Positions 6,952 through 13,422 of a stretch of 13,422 nucleotides of DNA are shown here, piece by piece. The stretch's first letter is position 1; each line of letters starts with the position of its first letter. The notes under the pieces are model-generated. The model was given only the letters and a program-made list of their open reading frames with translations, made no database searches and had not been told where the DNA came from. The position numbers and the translations under genes were made by a program. This DNA is from CAZWCX01 sp964632945 (lineage in GTDB: Bacteria; Planctomycetota; MHYJ01; WSZJ01; CAZWCX01), in contig CAZWCX010000167.1 in the NCBI GenBank assembly GCA_964632945.1, positions 1 through 13,422 of the forward strand, written 5' to 3'.

Positions 6952-8577
6952 GTGAGCGAATCCGCGCCGTCCCGGCCGCATGCCCGCGTGTTCGGCCACT
7001 ACCTGGCCCTCGCCGCCGCCGAGGCCGCCGGGCCGTTCCTCCAGCTCCTCACCCTCGGCATGCTGACGGCCGTGCTCGGTCGTGCCGAATACGGTCGCAT
7101 CAACGTCTTCCTGCTGCCCGTGCAGGTGCTCTTCCTGCTGGGGATCAGCTGGACTGCGCCGGCGCTCCTCACCTTCGGGAAGAAGGAATGGACGGACGCG
7201 CAACACTGCCGGACCACCTTCTGGAATCGCGCCGTGCTCCTGGCCGCAGCCCTCGGCGCCGTCGCGCTGGTGCTCTACGGGGCATCCGACCGGTTCGTCG
7301 AGTACTTCGGCCTGCCCCCGTACAGCATCCATCTCGCGTTCGCGTTCGTCGCCGGCATGGCGCTCTCGGACTTCCTGCGCGGCCTCTTGCAGGTCACCGG
7401 ACGGATGCGGACCTACGCCCTGTCGGTCACCCTCGAGCGGGTGCTGACCGCCGCCGGGGTGGCGTGCCTCTGGCTGGCGTGGGTGGAGGGGAGCGTGACC
7501 AACGCCCTCGCGGCAATGACCGTGGCGCTGTTCGCCAGCGTGGCGTTGTGTCTGCCCGCGAGCGGCGTGCGCGAATTCGTCGGTCCGTTTTCCGCGACGC
7601 GCGACGGTCTCGTGCGCATGGTGCGTTTCTCCGCCCCCATGCTGCTCGTGTCGTTCGGAAGCTACCTGGTGGCGACCGTCGACGTCTACTTCATCGAAAG
7701 ACACCACACGCTGGCCGACGTCGGCGGCTATCAGTTCGCCTACAAGCTGATGTCGTTCCTGGAGAAGTTCGGTCTGGCCGTCGGGACCGTGGTCGGGCCG
7801 ATCCTGATCGGCTACGCGGCACAGGGACGGGTGGAGCCGATTCACACCGCCACGGGGCGGATCCTGCCCAAGCTGGTGCTCCTGTGGGGCGCGGCCCTGG
7901 GCGCGGCCTTCGTGGGGCTGGAACTGCTCCTGCCGGTCTTCTTCTCGAGCGAGTTCCACGATGCGCCGAGGTTTCTCGGCGTCCTTTTGGTCGCGCTCGC
8001 CTTCTCGCCGTTCCTGGCGATGTACTACCCGCTCTACTATGGGGCGGAAAAGACGCTGAGGCTGGCGCTGGTGACCAACACCATCGGGTTCACCAACCTG
8101 GGGCTGGACGTGCTCCTGGTGCCTGCGCACGGGGCGATCGGTGCGGCGTGGGCGACGGCCGGAGCCTACGCGGCCGGGGCGGCGGCCATCGTGGCCACGG
8201 TCCCGCTCGCGCGGAGGGGAGACCTGCTGCAGCAGGCGGCATTGCTGGCGCCCTGCCTCGGTTTCCTCGCGGCGGTCCAGACCACCTCGGGCTGGGGAAT
8301 CCATGCCGCCGCCTGGGTTGCACTGCTGGGGGTGACACTCGCCGTCGCGCGGATCTTCCGCATCTTCCGCCCGGGTGACGACGAGGTGTTTGCCCGCGTG
8401 GGACTGCCTCCGTCCCTTTGCCGCGCCCTGGCCTGGGTCGGACGGTGGGTGGGAGGGGTCGCCGCCGCGGAAACGGAACCTCCGCCCGACGCAGCCCCCC
8501 CGGACGCGCCGGTCCCCCCGAAGGCCGAACCTCCGATCCAGGCCGGAGGAGGGGGGGGGGGGCCGGATCACGATTGA
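6952..8577 (+). CDS. Wzx/MATE-like polysaccharide flippase
   Basis: This 541-residue polytopic inner-membrane protein belongs to the oligosaccharide flippase (Wzx/RfbX, MOP) superfamily that moves undecaprenyl-diphosphate-linked glycan units to the periplasmic face. Hydrophobic segments repeat from about residue 17 to 455 and are consistent with 12-14 helices. Typical features include an early VLGRAEYGRINVFLLPVQVL segment at 41-60 and a second-half start VRMVRFSAPMLLVSFGSYLVA after about residue 220. The GTG start at 6952 has an AGGG 7 bases upstream and lies 10 bases after the glycosyltransferase stop. The last 36 or so residues are a Pro/Ala-rich tail ending in six glycines and PDHD. The glycines are encoded partly by a run of 12 G bases, so the extreme C-terminus may vary in length or be misassembled. 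Substrate unknown; context suggests the glycan built by the two upstream glycosyltransferases. Confidence 0.88.
   Translation: MSESAPSRPHARVFGHYLALAAAEAAGPFLQLLTLGMLTAVLGRAEYGRINVFLLPVQVLFLLGISWTAPALLTFGKKEWTDAQHCRTTFWNRAVLLAAALGAVALVLYGASDRFVEYFGLPPYSIHLAFAFVAGMALSDFLRGLLQVTGRMRTYALSVTLERVLTAAGVACLWLAWVEGSVTNALAAMTVALFASVALCLPASGVREFVGPFSATRDGLVRMVRFSAPMLLVSFGSYLVATVDVYFIERHHTLADVGGYQFAYKLMSFLEKFGLAVGTVVGPILIGYAAQGRVEPIHTATGRILPKLVLLWGAALGAAFVGLELLLPVFFSSEFHDAPRFLGVLLVALAFSPFLAMYYPLYYGAEKTLRLALVTNTIGFTNLGLDVLLVPAHGAIGAAWATAGAYAAGAAAIVATVPLARRGDLLQQAALLAPCLGFLAAVQTTSGWGIHAAAWVALLGVTLAVARIFRIFRPGDDEVFARVGLPPSLCRALAWVGRWVGGVAAAETEPPPDAAPPDAPVPPKAEPPIQAGGGGGGPDHD
8551..8562 (+). repeat. Homopolymer run of 12 G within the flippase C-terminal codons
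   Basis: Twelve consecutive G bases encode four glycines just before PDHD-stop. Loss of one G would shift the tail into a frame open to 8710, adding about 48 residues. Gain of one G would shift it into a frame open to 9821, adding over 400 residues and running across the next gene. Homopolymer runs of this length slip in replication and are also frequent sequencing errors. Confidence 0.9.
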
Positions 8578-8596
8578 CCGGCGCGAATCGCCGGTC
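8576..8596 (+). terminator. Perfect hairpin at the flippase stop codon
   Basis: GACCGGCG (8576-8583) and CGCCGGTC (8589-8596) form a perfect 8-bp stem with a 5-base loop (CGAAT). The stem begins inside the TGA stop codon. There is no U-tract afterwards. It separates the flippase from an independent strong promoter at 8685, so it is a plausible transcript end. Confidence 0.45.
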
Positions 8597-8684
8597 GCCC
8601 CGGCCCTCGCACTCGCGTTCCGGGCGGTCCGAACCTCCCGCCCGGCGGACGCATCGCACCGCCGTTTCGCCCCCCGCGCCGGCA

Positions 8685-8713
8685 TTGACAACGTCCGGAA
8701 GGGTTGGTAAAGT
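8685..8713 (+). promoter_or_regulatory. Strong sigma70-type promoter for the PAP2-family gene
   Basis: A perfect -35 TTGACA (8685-8690) is followed after 17 bases by TAAAGT (8708-8713), four of six matches to the -10. Transcription would start near 8720 and give a leader of about 58 bases. This position rules out translation from in-frame start-like codons at 8704, which overlap the -10, and supports the ATG at 8779. Confidence 0.75.
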
Positions 8714-8778
8714 CTTCCTCCGAACGTGTCACCGGAGCGTTCCGGGGGGGTCTGTCCGTTCCTTTTCGCCGAGGAACC

Positions 8779-9699
8779 ATGCGGCGCGTATTCGCGGCGC
8801 TCCACGCCTTCGACAAGATCATCCTCGGCTACCTCGTCGCCGTGACGCTCCTGGTCATGGTGTTCTGGCAGGGGATCCCGGAATTCGGCGTCCTCCTCGC
8901 CGACCACGTCCTCGTCGCCGGCCTGGTGTTCGGACTCGTGTGGGCCCAGGAGCGCTTCGGCGGCCGGTTCTGGGGGCTTCTGCGCTCCTGGTACCCCCTC
9001 CTCTTCGTCATGCTCGCATTCCGCGAACTCCACTACCTGGTGCATCGCGTCAATCCACAGGATGCCGACCTCGCCTTGATGGCCATCGACTACAAGGTCT
9101 TCGGCGTCCATCCCACCGTCTGGCTGGAACAGTTTCTTCACCCGTTCGTCACCGAAGTGCTGCAGGTGGTCTACTCGTCGTACTATTTCATCCCCGTGAT
9201 CGTGGTCGGCGCCTTCTACGCCCGGAGAAATCATTCTCAATTCGAAGAGGCGATGGCGGTCACGTTGCTCGGGTTTTTCGTCAGTTACATCGGATACTTC
9301 CTGGTTCCCGCGCTGGGTCCCCGCCTGACGATGACCCACTTGCAGACCGTTCCCCTGGAGGGCTACGGATTGTTCGAGGTGCTGCGCGTGTCCCTCGACA
9401 ACCTCGAACTGGAAATGCGCGATTGCTTCCCCAGCGGTCACACCATCGTCAGTCTGATCGCGCTCCGGTATGCCCATGCGTTCGACCGGCGGATGTTCTG
9501 GGTCCTGGCCCCGGTGATCGCCGGGCTGCTCATCGCTACGGTTTACCTCCGTTACCATTACGTCGTGGATATCGCCGCCGGCGTGGCCGTGACGGCGGGT
9601 GTGTTGGCAGGCGGTCCGCGCTTGGTCGCCGCGCTCCGGGGTCGTCCCGTACCGACACCGGCCAGCACGGTTCCTGTGCCGAAGGTGGATGCACGCTAG
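8779..9699 (+). CDS. PAP2-superfamily membrane phosphatase/phosphotransferase
   Basis: This 306-residue inner-membrane protein has about six hydrophobic segments (near 12-31, 37-54, 70-86, 125-148, 158-178, 241-257, with 262-280 beyond). The PAP2 signature is clear: CFPSGHT around 216-222 with His221, and YLRYHYVVD at 256-264 with His260 and Asp264, the catalytic triad residues. The first motif reads PALGPRL at 177-183, the form found in the PAP2_3 branch that includes inositol-phosphoceramide synthase-like enzymes rather than the KX6RP of lipid phosphatases. It could dephosphorylate a lipid carrier such as undecaprenyl diphosphate, or transfer a phospho-headgroup to a lipid. Beside a flippase, carrier recycling or glycan/lipid transfer is reasonable but inferred. 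The ATG at 8779 follows GAGGA with short (3-base) spacing. The C-terminus is Pro-rich. It has its own promoter. Confidence 0.88.
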   Translation: MRRVFAALHAFDKIILGYLVAVTLLVMVFWQGIPEFGVLLADHVLVAGLVFGLVWAQERFGGRFWGLLRSWYPLLFVMLAFRELHYLVHRVNPQDADLALMAIDYKVFGVHPTVWLEQFLHPFVTEVLQVVYSSYYFIPVIVVGAFYARRNHSQFEEAMAVTLLGFFVSYIGYFLVPALGPRLTMTHLQTVPLEGYGLFEVLRVSLDNLELEMRDCFPSGHTIVSLIALRYAHAFDRRMFWVLAPVIAGLLIATVYLRYHYVVDIAAGVAVTAGVLAGGPRLVAALRGRPVPTPASTVPVPKVDAR

Positions 9700-9882
9700 C
9701 GGTTTGCCGTCCCGTTCCACCGAGAAAAATCCACGCTCATTGCGGAACTTTCCCCAGAATTCCACCGCGCTCCGCGTGCGCCCCGGGCGGATCCAAGATT
9801 CCGGCGGTGGGTGGTCGATAACGTCTCGGAACGCCGTTTGCGTAATCATGCGGCTTCGCTCTTAGGTGAGGGAGGGTGATCG

Positions 9883-10908
9883 ATGGTTCAGTCCGCAGCA
9901 CCGCAGGTGCCGGGGCGTGGTACCGGACCCAAGCGGATCCTGATCGGGGCCGGCATCCTGACGCTGCTGGCCTTGAATGTCCTGATTTCCTGCAAGACCG
10001 CCCCGGCGCCCTCCCCATGGGCGCCCAACCGATCCGCCGACGACTCCGCCGGTTGGGTGACGATCCCCGGCGCGAAGTTCGTCGATGAGCAGACCTGTGC
10101 CGACTGTCACGAGACCGAGGCGCAGCAGATCGCGGCGACCATGCACGGGAAGAAAAAGGATCCGCGTTCGCCGGCGGGTCAGCACCTGTGTCAAAGTTGT
10201 CACGGTCCGGGGAGCGTCCACGTGGACAATCCCCAGGCCAACGAGCCCGGGACCCTCCAGATCGTCTCCTACAAGGACGGTTCCCCGTTCCCGTCGCGGC
10301 AGAAGTCCGCGGCATGTCTGGAGTGCCACAAGGGGGACCGGCGCGACTGGCACGGCACGCAGCATAACTTCAACGGCATGAGCTGCAGTTCGTGCCACTC
10401 CGTCCATGCCGCCAAGGGGCCGAAGCAACTCAAGAAGGCGACCGAGGTCGAAACGTGCAGCGAGTGTCACAAGGACATCAAGGCGAGCCTGCAGCGTCCG
10501 TCTCACCATCCGATCCGGGAGGGGAAGGTCAGTTGCTCGGACTGCCATGATGCGCATGGGAGCGGCTACGAGAAGAATCTCAAGGGGAGCAACGTCAACG
10601 ACAGTTGCTTCCAGTGCCATCAGGACAAGCGCGGGCCGTTCCTTTGGCAGCATCCGCCGGTCTTCGAGAACTGTCTGAACTGCCACACGCCGCACGGGAG
10701 CAACAACAAGGCCTTGTTGCTCAACAACGTGCCCAAGCAGTGCGAGCAGTGCCACTCCGACAGCCGGCACCCGGGGACGATGTACGACGCCACCACGACG
10801 TTCGAGGGGCTGACCCCGAGCAACCGGATGTTCCACAACGCGTGCTTGAACTGCCACAGCAAGATCCATGGGAGCAATCACCCTTCGGGCCGGACGTTGC
10901 TGCGCTGA
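9883..10908 (+). CDS. Decaheme c-type cytochrome, MtrA/DmsE/PioA family
   Basis: This 341-residue protein carries exactly ten CxxCH heme c motifs, with the first cysteine at residues 72, 103, 145, 168, 192, 218, 242, 264, 287 and 321. Fifteen further histidines (for example 88, 113, 175, 225, 271, 296, 329, 333) suffice for bis-His ligation of all ten. Several modules are repeated as CxxCH-x2-H (heme 4, 6 and 8). Length, heme count and the following MtrB-like gene match the periplasmic MtrA/DmsE cytochromes that pass electrons through an outer-membrane barrel. The N-terminus has a signal segment, KRILIGAGILTLLALNVLISC, ending in a lipobox-like LISC with Cys37 and Lys at +2, so it may be lipidated rather than soluble. 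A GGAGG lies 7 bases before the ATG. No clear sigma70 promoter is visible in 9700-9882. The barrel gene follows after 25 bases. Confidence 0.93.
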   Translation: MVQSAAPQVPGRGTGPKRILIGAGILTLLALNVLISCKTAPAPSPWAPNRSADDSAGWVTIPGAKFVDEQTCADCHETEAQQIAATMHGKKKDPRSPAGQHLCQSCHGPGSVHVDNPQANEPGTLQIVSYKDGSPFPSRQKSAACLECHKGDRRDWHGTQHNFNGMSCSSCHSVHAAKGPKQLKKATEVETCSECHKDIKASLQRPSHHPIREGKVSCSDCHDAHGSGYEKNLKGSNVNDSCFQCHQDKRGPFLWQHPPVFENCLNCHTPHGSNNKALLLNNVPKQCEQCHSDSRHPGTMYDATTTFEGLTPSNRMFHNACLNCHSKIHGSNHPSGRTLLR

Positions 10909-10933
10909 ACCGCGATGGGAGGAGGGAAGGAAG

Positions 10934-13372
10934 ATGAGGATGAGAGTGGTTGGAACGGCCCTCGCGGTGGCGTTGCTGCTGATTTCGGGAGGGGCGGCCT
11001 GGGGGCAGGAAGGGGCGGCCTCCGGTGCCGGCGCCGCGCCGGAGCCGGCGGGGGAAAAGAAGGGCGCGGAAGAGAAGAACACCGCGCCCGCGCAGGACGC
11101 CGCGGCGGAGAACGCGGGTTCCCCGGCTGCGGAGCCGGTTGCATCCGGCGAAAAGCCGCCCCCGCAGGCCTCGGCGGCCTCCGACGAGGACCTGTTCGAC
11201 ATTCTCGAGGGCGAGGTCGAAATCCGCGGCCAGGCGATCACCAATACGGACCAGGCCTCGAAGTTCCTGGAGTATCGGGATGAACCGAGCGGCGTGCTCG
11301 GTGAACGAATCGCCCTGCGCACCCGGGCGCGTGCGGACGACGACTATTACTTCTCCCTCCTGGCCGAGGACGTTGCCGAGCGCGACGGATCGGTGGGCTG
11401 GACGTTCGGCAAGGTCGGCGATTGGAAGGTGACGTTCGACTACAACCGGATCGTCCACCACTACGGGTTCGCGGGAAAGACGCTCTACGCAGGGGTCGGC
11501 ACCAACAACCTTCGGTTGGCGGACCAGATCCAGACGGACCTGCAGGGGACCACGCCGGGAAATCCGAGCGCGCTCTTGCGCAACTTCGCGGGCGGTTCGG
11601 ACGACCTGGACGACGAACTTCGGCAGCAGCGAGAGCGGCTGAAGCTCCGCTTCGAGTACACCGCGATCGAGAATGTGACGCTTTACACCGAGATGCGCTA
11701 CGAGGACAAGGACGGGACGCGCCCATTCGGGGCTTCCATGGGGTTCGGCCACTTCGAGGAGATCCCGCTGCCGCTCGACGCCTATACGCTGGAGGCGGAG
11801 ATCGGCGCCATCTACCGGGAGGGGGCGTTCGATGCGGTGCTCTCGTATACCTTCTCCCGCTACGACTCGCGTTATCGCTCCGTGACCTGGGACAACCCGT
11901 TCCGGATCGTGGATTCGACCACGCCGGGGGCGTTCTCCTCGACGAATCAAGCGGGCGCGTCGCTGGGGCGGATCACGCTCGACCCGGACAACGTCTCGCA
12001 CATGGTGAATCTCCGCGCGGGCTACGATCTGCCCTGGTGGGAGACCCGGATCACGGCCGAGACCTCGGCGCAGTGGCGGCTGACGGACGATCCGCTCGAG
12101 CCGTTCACGACCAATTCGGCGATCCGGCCGCCCGTGGCGGGCGTGCCGTTTGCCGCGTTCGACCCCGCCAACCTGCCCGTGGACGAGTTTGACGGCGAGA
12201 TCAACGTTCAAAACTACGCGTTCACCGCCACGTCCCGGCCGACACGGGAACTCGATCTGCGGCTCAAGGGCAGCCACCGGCGACAGAACGACGATTCGGA
12301 AAAGTGGCGCTCCCCGGGCTACGTCCGCACCGACGCGACGTGGGTGGTGAGCCAGCAGGAAAACGAGCGCTTCCAATATGCCAAGACCACCGGGGCGCTG
12401 GACGCCGGATATGAGGTGGATGCCCTGGACACCCGCTTCAGCGCCGGATATCAGTACGACCGCTGGGACCGCGACCATCGGGATGTCGACTATTCCGACG
12501 AGCGAACGTACCGGGCGGCGGCGGAGACCCGCTGGACGCCCGACCTCAAGACCAAGTTCGGCTACTCCTGGGCGTGGCGGGATCGCAGCTCGGTGGACGA
12601 TCCGCTGCCGGCGGAACTCCCCTTCCTGCGCCGGGCCGACTGGTCGACGCGCGGGCGCCACAAGCCGACCGCCAAGGTCTCCTGGTCGCCCACCGACGAA
12701 ATCGAGGTGGGGACGCAATATGCCTACATCGACGAGAACTACCACGTCCACTTCGGGCTCCGCGACGTGGTCGCGCACGAGGTCGAGCTCGACTTCACCT
12801 ACACGCCCACCGAACACGTGAGCGTGGCGCTCTTCCTCGGCTACGCGCACTATCTGGCGGACCAGCGCAGCCGACAGTGGTCGCCGGGCGGCGCCGGGGA
12901 TCCGTTCACGGGGCCGCCGGGATTCCCGTCGCCGTCCAATTGGGACGCCGTCGAAGTGACCGATACCTACACGACCGGATTCAACGCCCACTGGGCGTTC
13001 GTGCCCGACCGGTGGGCCCTCGACGTGGGGTACGTGTTCGCCAAGAACCGCTCCGACATCGACATGGAGAGCCCGCTCGGGACGTCGGCGGCGAACGACG
13101 CGAATTTCCGGCTCGCGAAGGATCTCAACGACGCCGAAAACTCCCAGCGCCACACGGTAACGATGGAGGTGGGATTCACGCCCTCCCAGCGCTTCCGCGT
13201 GGCCTTCGGATATGAACTGGATGTGTTCCGGCTGGACAATTTCTACGACGACGGGCTCAACCCGGTGCCGATCACGCCGACGGGCGGGTTTGCCGGCGGC
13301 TACCTGCTGAACAACCGTTTCGAGGATGCCGAAGTGCACCTCTTCTATCTCTCCGGATCGTATAAATTCTAG
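10934..13372 (+). CDS. MtrB/PioB-family outer-membrane beta-barrel of the electron conduit
   Basis: This 812-residue protein is the outer-membrane barrel that would sheath the decaheme cytochrome and let it pass electrons across the membrane. A Sec signal peptide (MRMRVVGTALAVALLLISGGAAWG, cleavage near 24/25) is followed by an Ala/Pro/Glu-rich, low-complexity segment at about 25-83. A conserved-looking start (DLFDILEGEVEIRGQ, 86-100) then opens a long series of alternating amphipathic strands with aromatic girdles and Asp/Arg-rich turns, ending in LSGSYKF with a terminal Phe, the usual outer-membrane insertion signal. Length is close to PioB (about 810) and longer than Shewanella MtrB (about 700). 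No cysteine is present anywhere, so the CxxC-type motif known from Shewanella MtrB is missing. The ATG at 10934 has GGAGG 8 bases upstream and gives a clean signal peptide. The gene ends 50 bases before the window end, where nothing else is seen. Confidence 0.9.
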   Translation: MRMRVVGTALAVALLLISGGAAWGQEGAASGAGAAPEPAGEKKGAEEKNTAPAQDAAAENAGSPAAEPVASGEKPPPQASAASDEDLFDILEGEVEIRGQAITNTDQASKFLEYRDEPSGVLGERIALRTRARADDDYYFSLLAEDVAERDGSVGWTFGKVGDWKVTFDYNRIVHHYGFAGKTLYAGVGTNNLRLADQIQTDLQGTTPGNPSALLRNFAGGSDDLDDELRQQRERLKLRFEYTAIENVTLYTEMRYEDKDGTRPFGASMGFGHFEEIPLPLDAYTLEAEIGAIYREGAFDAVLSYTFSRYDSRYRSVTWDNPFRIVDSTTPGAFSSTNQAGASLGRITLDPDNVSHMVNLRAGYDLPWWETRITAETSAQWRLTDDPLEPFTTNSAIRPPVAGVPFAAFDPANLPVDEFDGEINVQNYAFTATSRPTRELDLRLKGSHRRQNDDSEKWRSPGYVRTDATWVVSQQENERFQYAKTTGALDAGYEVDALDTRFSAGYQYDRWDRDHRDVDYSDERTYRAAAETRWTPDLKTKFGYSWAWRDRSSVDDPLPAELPFLRRADWSTRGRHKPTAKVSWSPTDEIEVGTQYAYIDENYHVHFGLRDVVAHEVELDFTYTPTEHVSVALFLGYAHYLADQRSRQWSPGGAGDPFTGPPGFPSPSNWDAVEVTDTYTTGFNAHWAFVPDRWALDVGYVFAKNRSDIDMESPLGTSAANDANFRLAKDLNDAENSQRHTVTMEVGFTPSQRFRVAFGYELDVFRLDNFYDDGLNPVPITPTGGFAGGYLLNNRFEDAEVHLFYLSGSYKF

Positions 13373-13422
13373 TGGGTCTTCCATCTTGAGATCCTAGGTT
13401 CGGCCGAGGCGATTTTCGCGCC

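Noticed and set aside
8704..8778. Upstream start for the PAP2 gene at 8704, adding 25 residues
   Set aside because: The codon overlaps the -10 box of a strong promoter, so it would not be in the transcript. The ATG at 8779 gives the normal family start.
6607..9849. A 1080-codon open frame on the minus strand opposite the second glycosyltransferase, flippase and PAP2 genes
   Set aside because: The translation is rich in Arg, Gly, His, Glu and Gln with no domain pattern, spans three well-supported plus-strand genes, and is the expected antisense shadow of strong GC bias at third codon positions.
9700..9882. Possible promoter before the decaheme cytochrome gene (TTGCGT at 9838-9843, GATAAC at 9817-9822, GGAAC boxes)
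   Set aside because: None of the boxes pairs with a convincing partner at correct spacing. The gene probably has its own promoter, but I cannot locate it.
10721..13384. An 887-codon open frame opposite the MtrB-like barrel and the end of the cytochrome
   Set aside because: Composition is low-complexity Val/Arg/Glu/Pro with no signal peptide or motifs. The plus-strand frame has a signal peptide, barrel pattern and Shine-Dalgarno.
13373..13422. Tail after the barrel gene checked for a terminator or new gene start
   Set aside because: No hairpin with adequate stem, and no start codon with a ribosome binding site, can be supported in the 50 bases left.

Overview
This 13.4 kb window is very GC-rich (roughly 65-70% by eye, with strong G/C preference at third codon positions) and comes from a diderm bacterium. 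An outer-membrane beta-barrel, a lipoprotein-type signal and envelope polysaccharide genes all point to two membranes. I cannot assign a phylum safely. GC-rich groups that carry MtrAB-type conduits and small RING-like zinc proteins (for example Acidobacteriota, Myxococcota, Planctomycetota or related uncultivated lineages) fit best. No rRNA, tRNA, CRISPR array, transposase or integrase was seen.

Left block, minus strand, 3364 down to 49: a four-gene set reading leftward from a divergent promoter region at about 3365-3583. In order it holds a Trm112-like/class I methyltransferase, a membrane-anchored protein with a RING-like zinc knot at its C-terminus, a second class I methyltransferase with an N-terminal zinc ribbon (starting on a GTGA overlap), and a small unknown protein. 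A strong hairpin follows the last stop. Three consecutive genes carry Cys-rich zinc-binding modules.

Middle block, plus strand, 3584 to 9699: envelope glycan genes. They are a hexapeptide-repeat (left-handed beta-helix) acyltransferase, a GT-B glycosyltransferase that overlaps it by 4 bases, a second GT-B glycosyltransferase, a Wzx/MATE-like flippase and a PAP2-superfamily membrane enzyme. The likely product is a lipid-linked glycan that is decorated, flipped and followed by lipid-phosphate processing. No initiating phosphoglycosyltransferase or Wzy polymerase lies in the window. Three sigma70-type promoters (at 3469, 5555 and 8685) divide the block. The second sits so close to its ATG that the transcript may be leaderless. 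A run of 12 G bases lies in the last codons of the flippase.

Right block, plus strand, 9883 to 13372: a two-gene porin-cytochrome conduit. It consists of a ten-heme MtrA/DmsE/PioA-family cytochrome with a lipobox-like signal and an 812-residue MtrB/PioB-family beta-barrel. Together they would carry electrons across the outer membrane to or from an extracellular partner. No outer-surface MtrC/OmcA-type cytochrome is visible before the window ends. This conduit is the most notable content; it is recognisable from known families, with some unusual details listed below.
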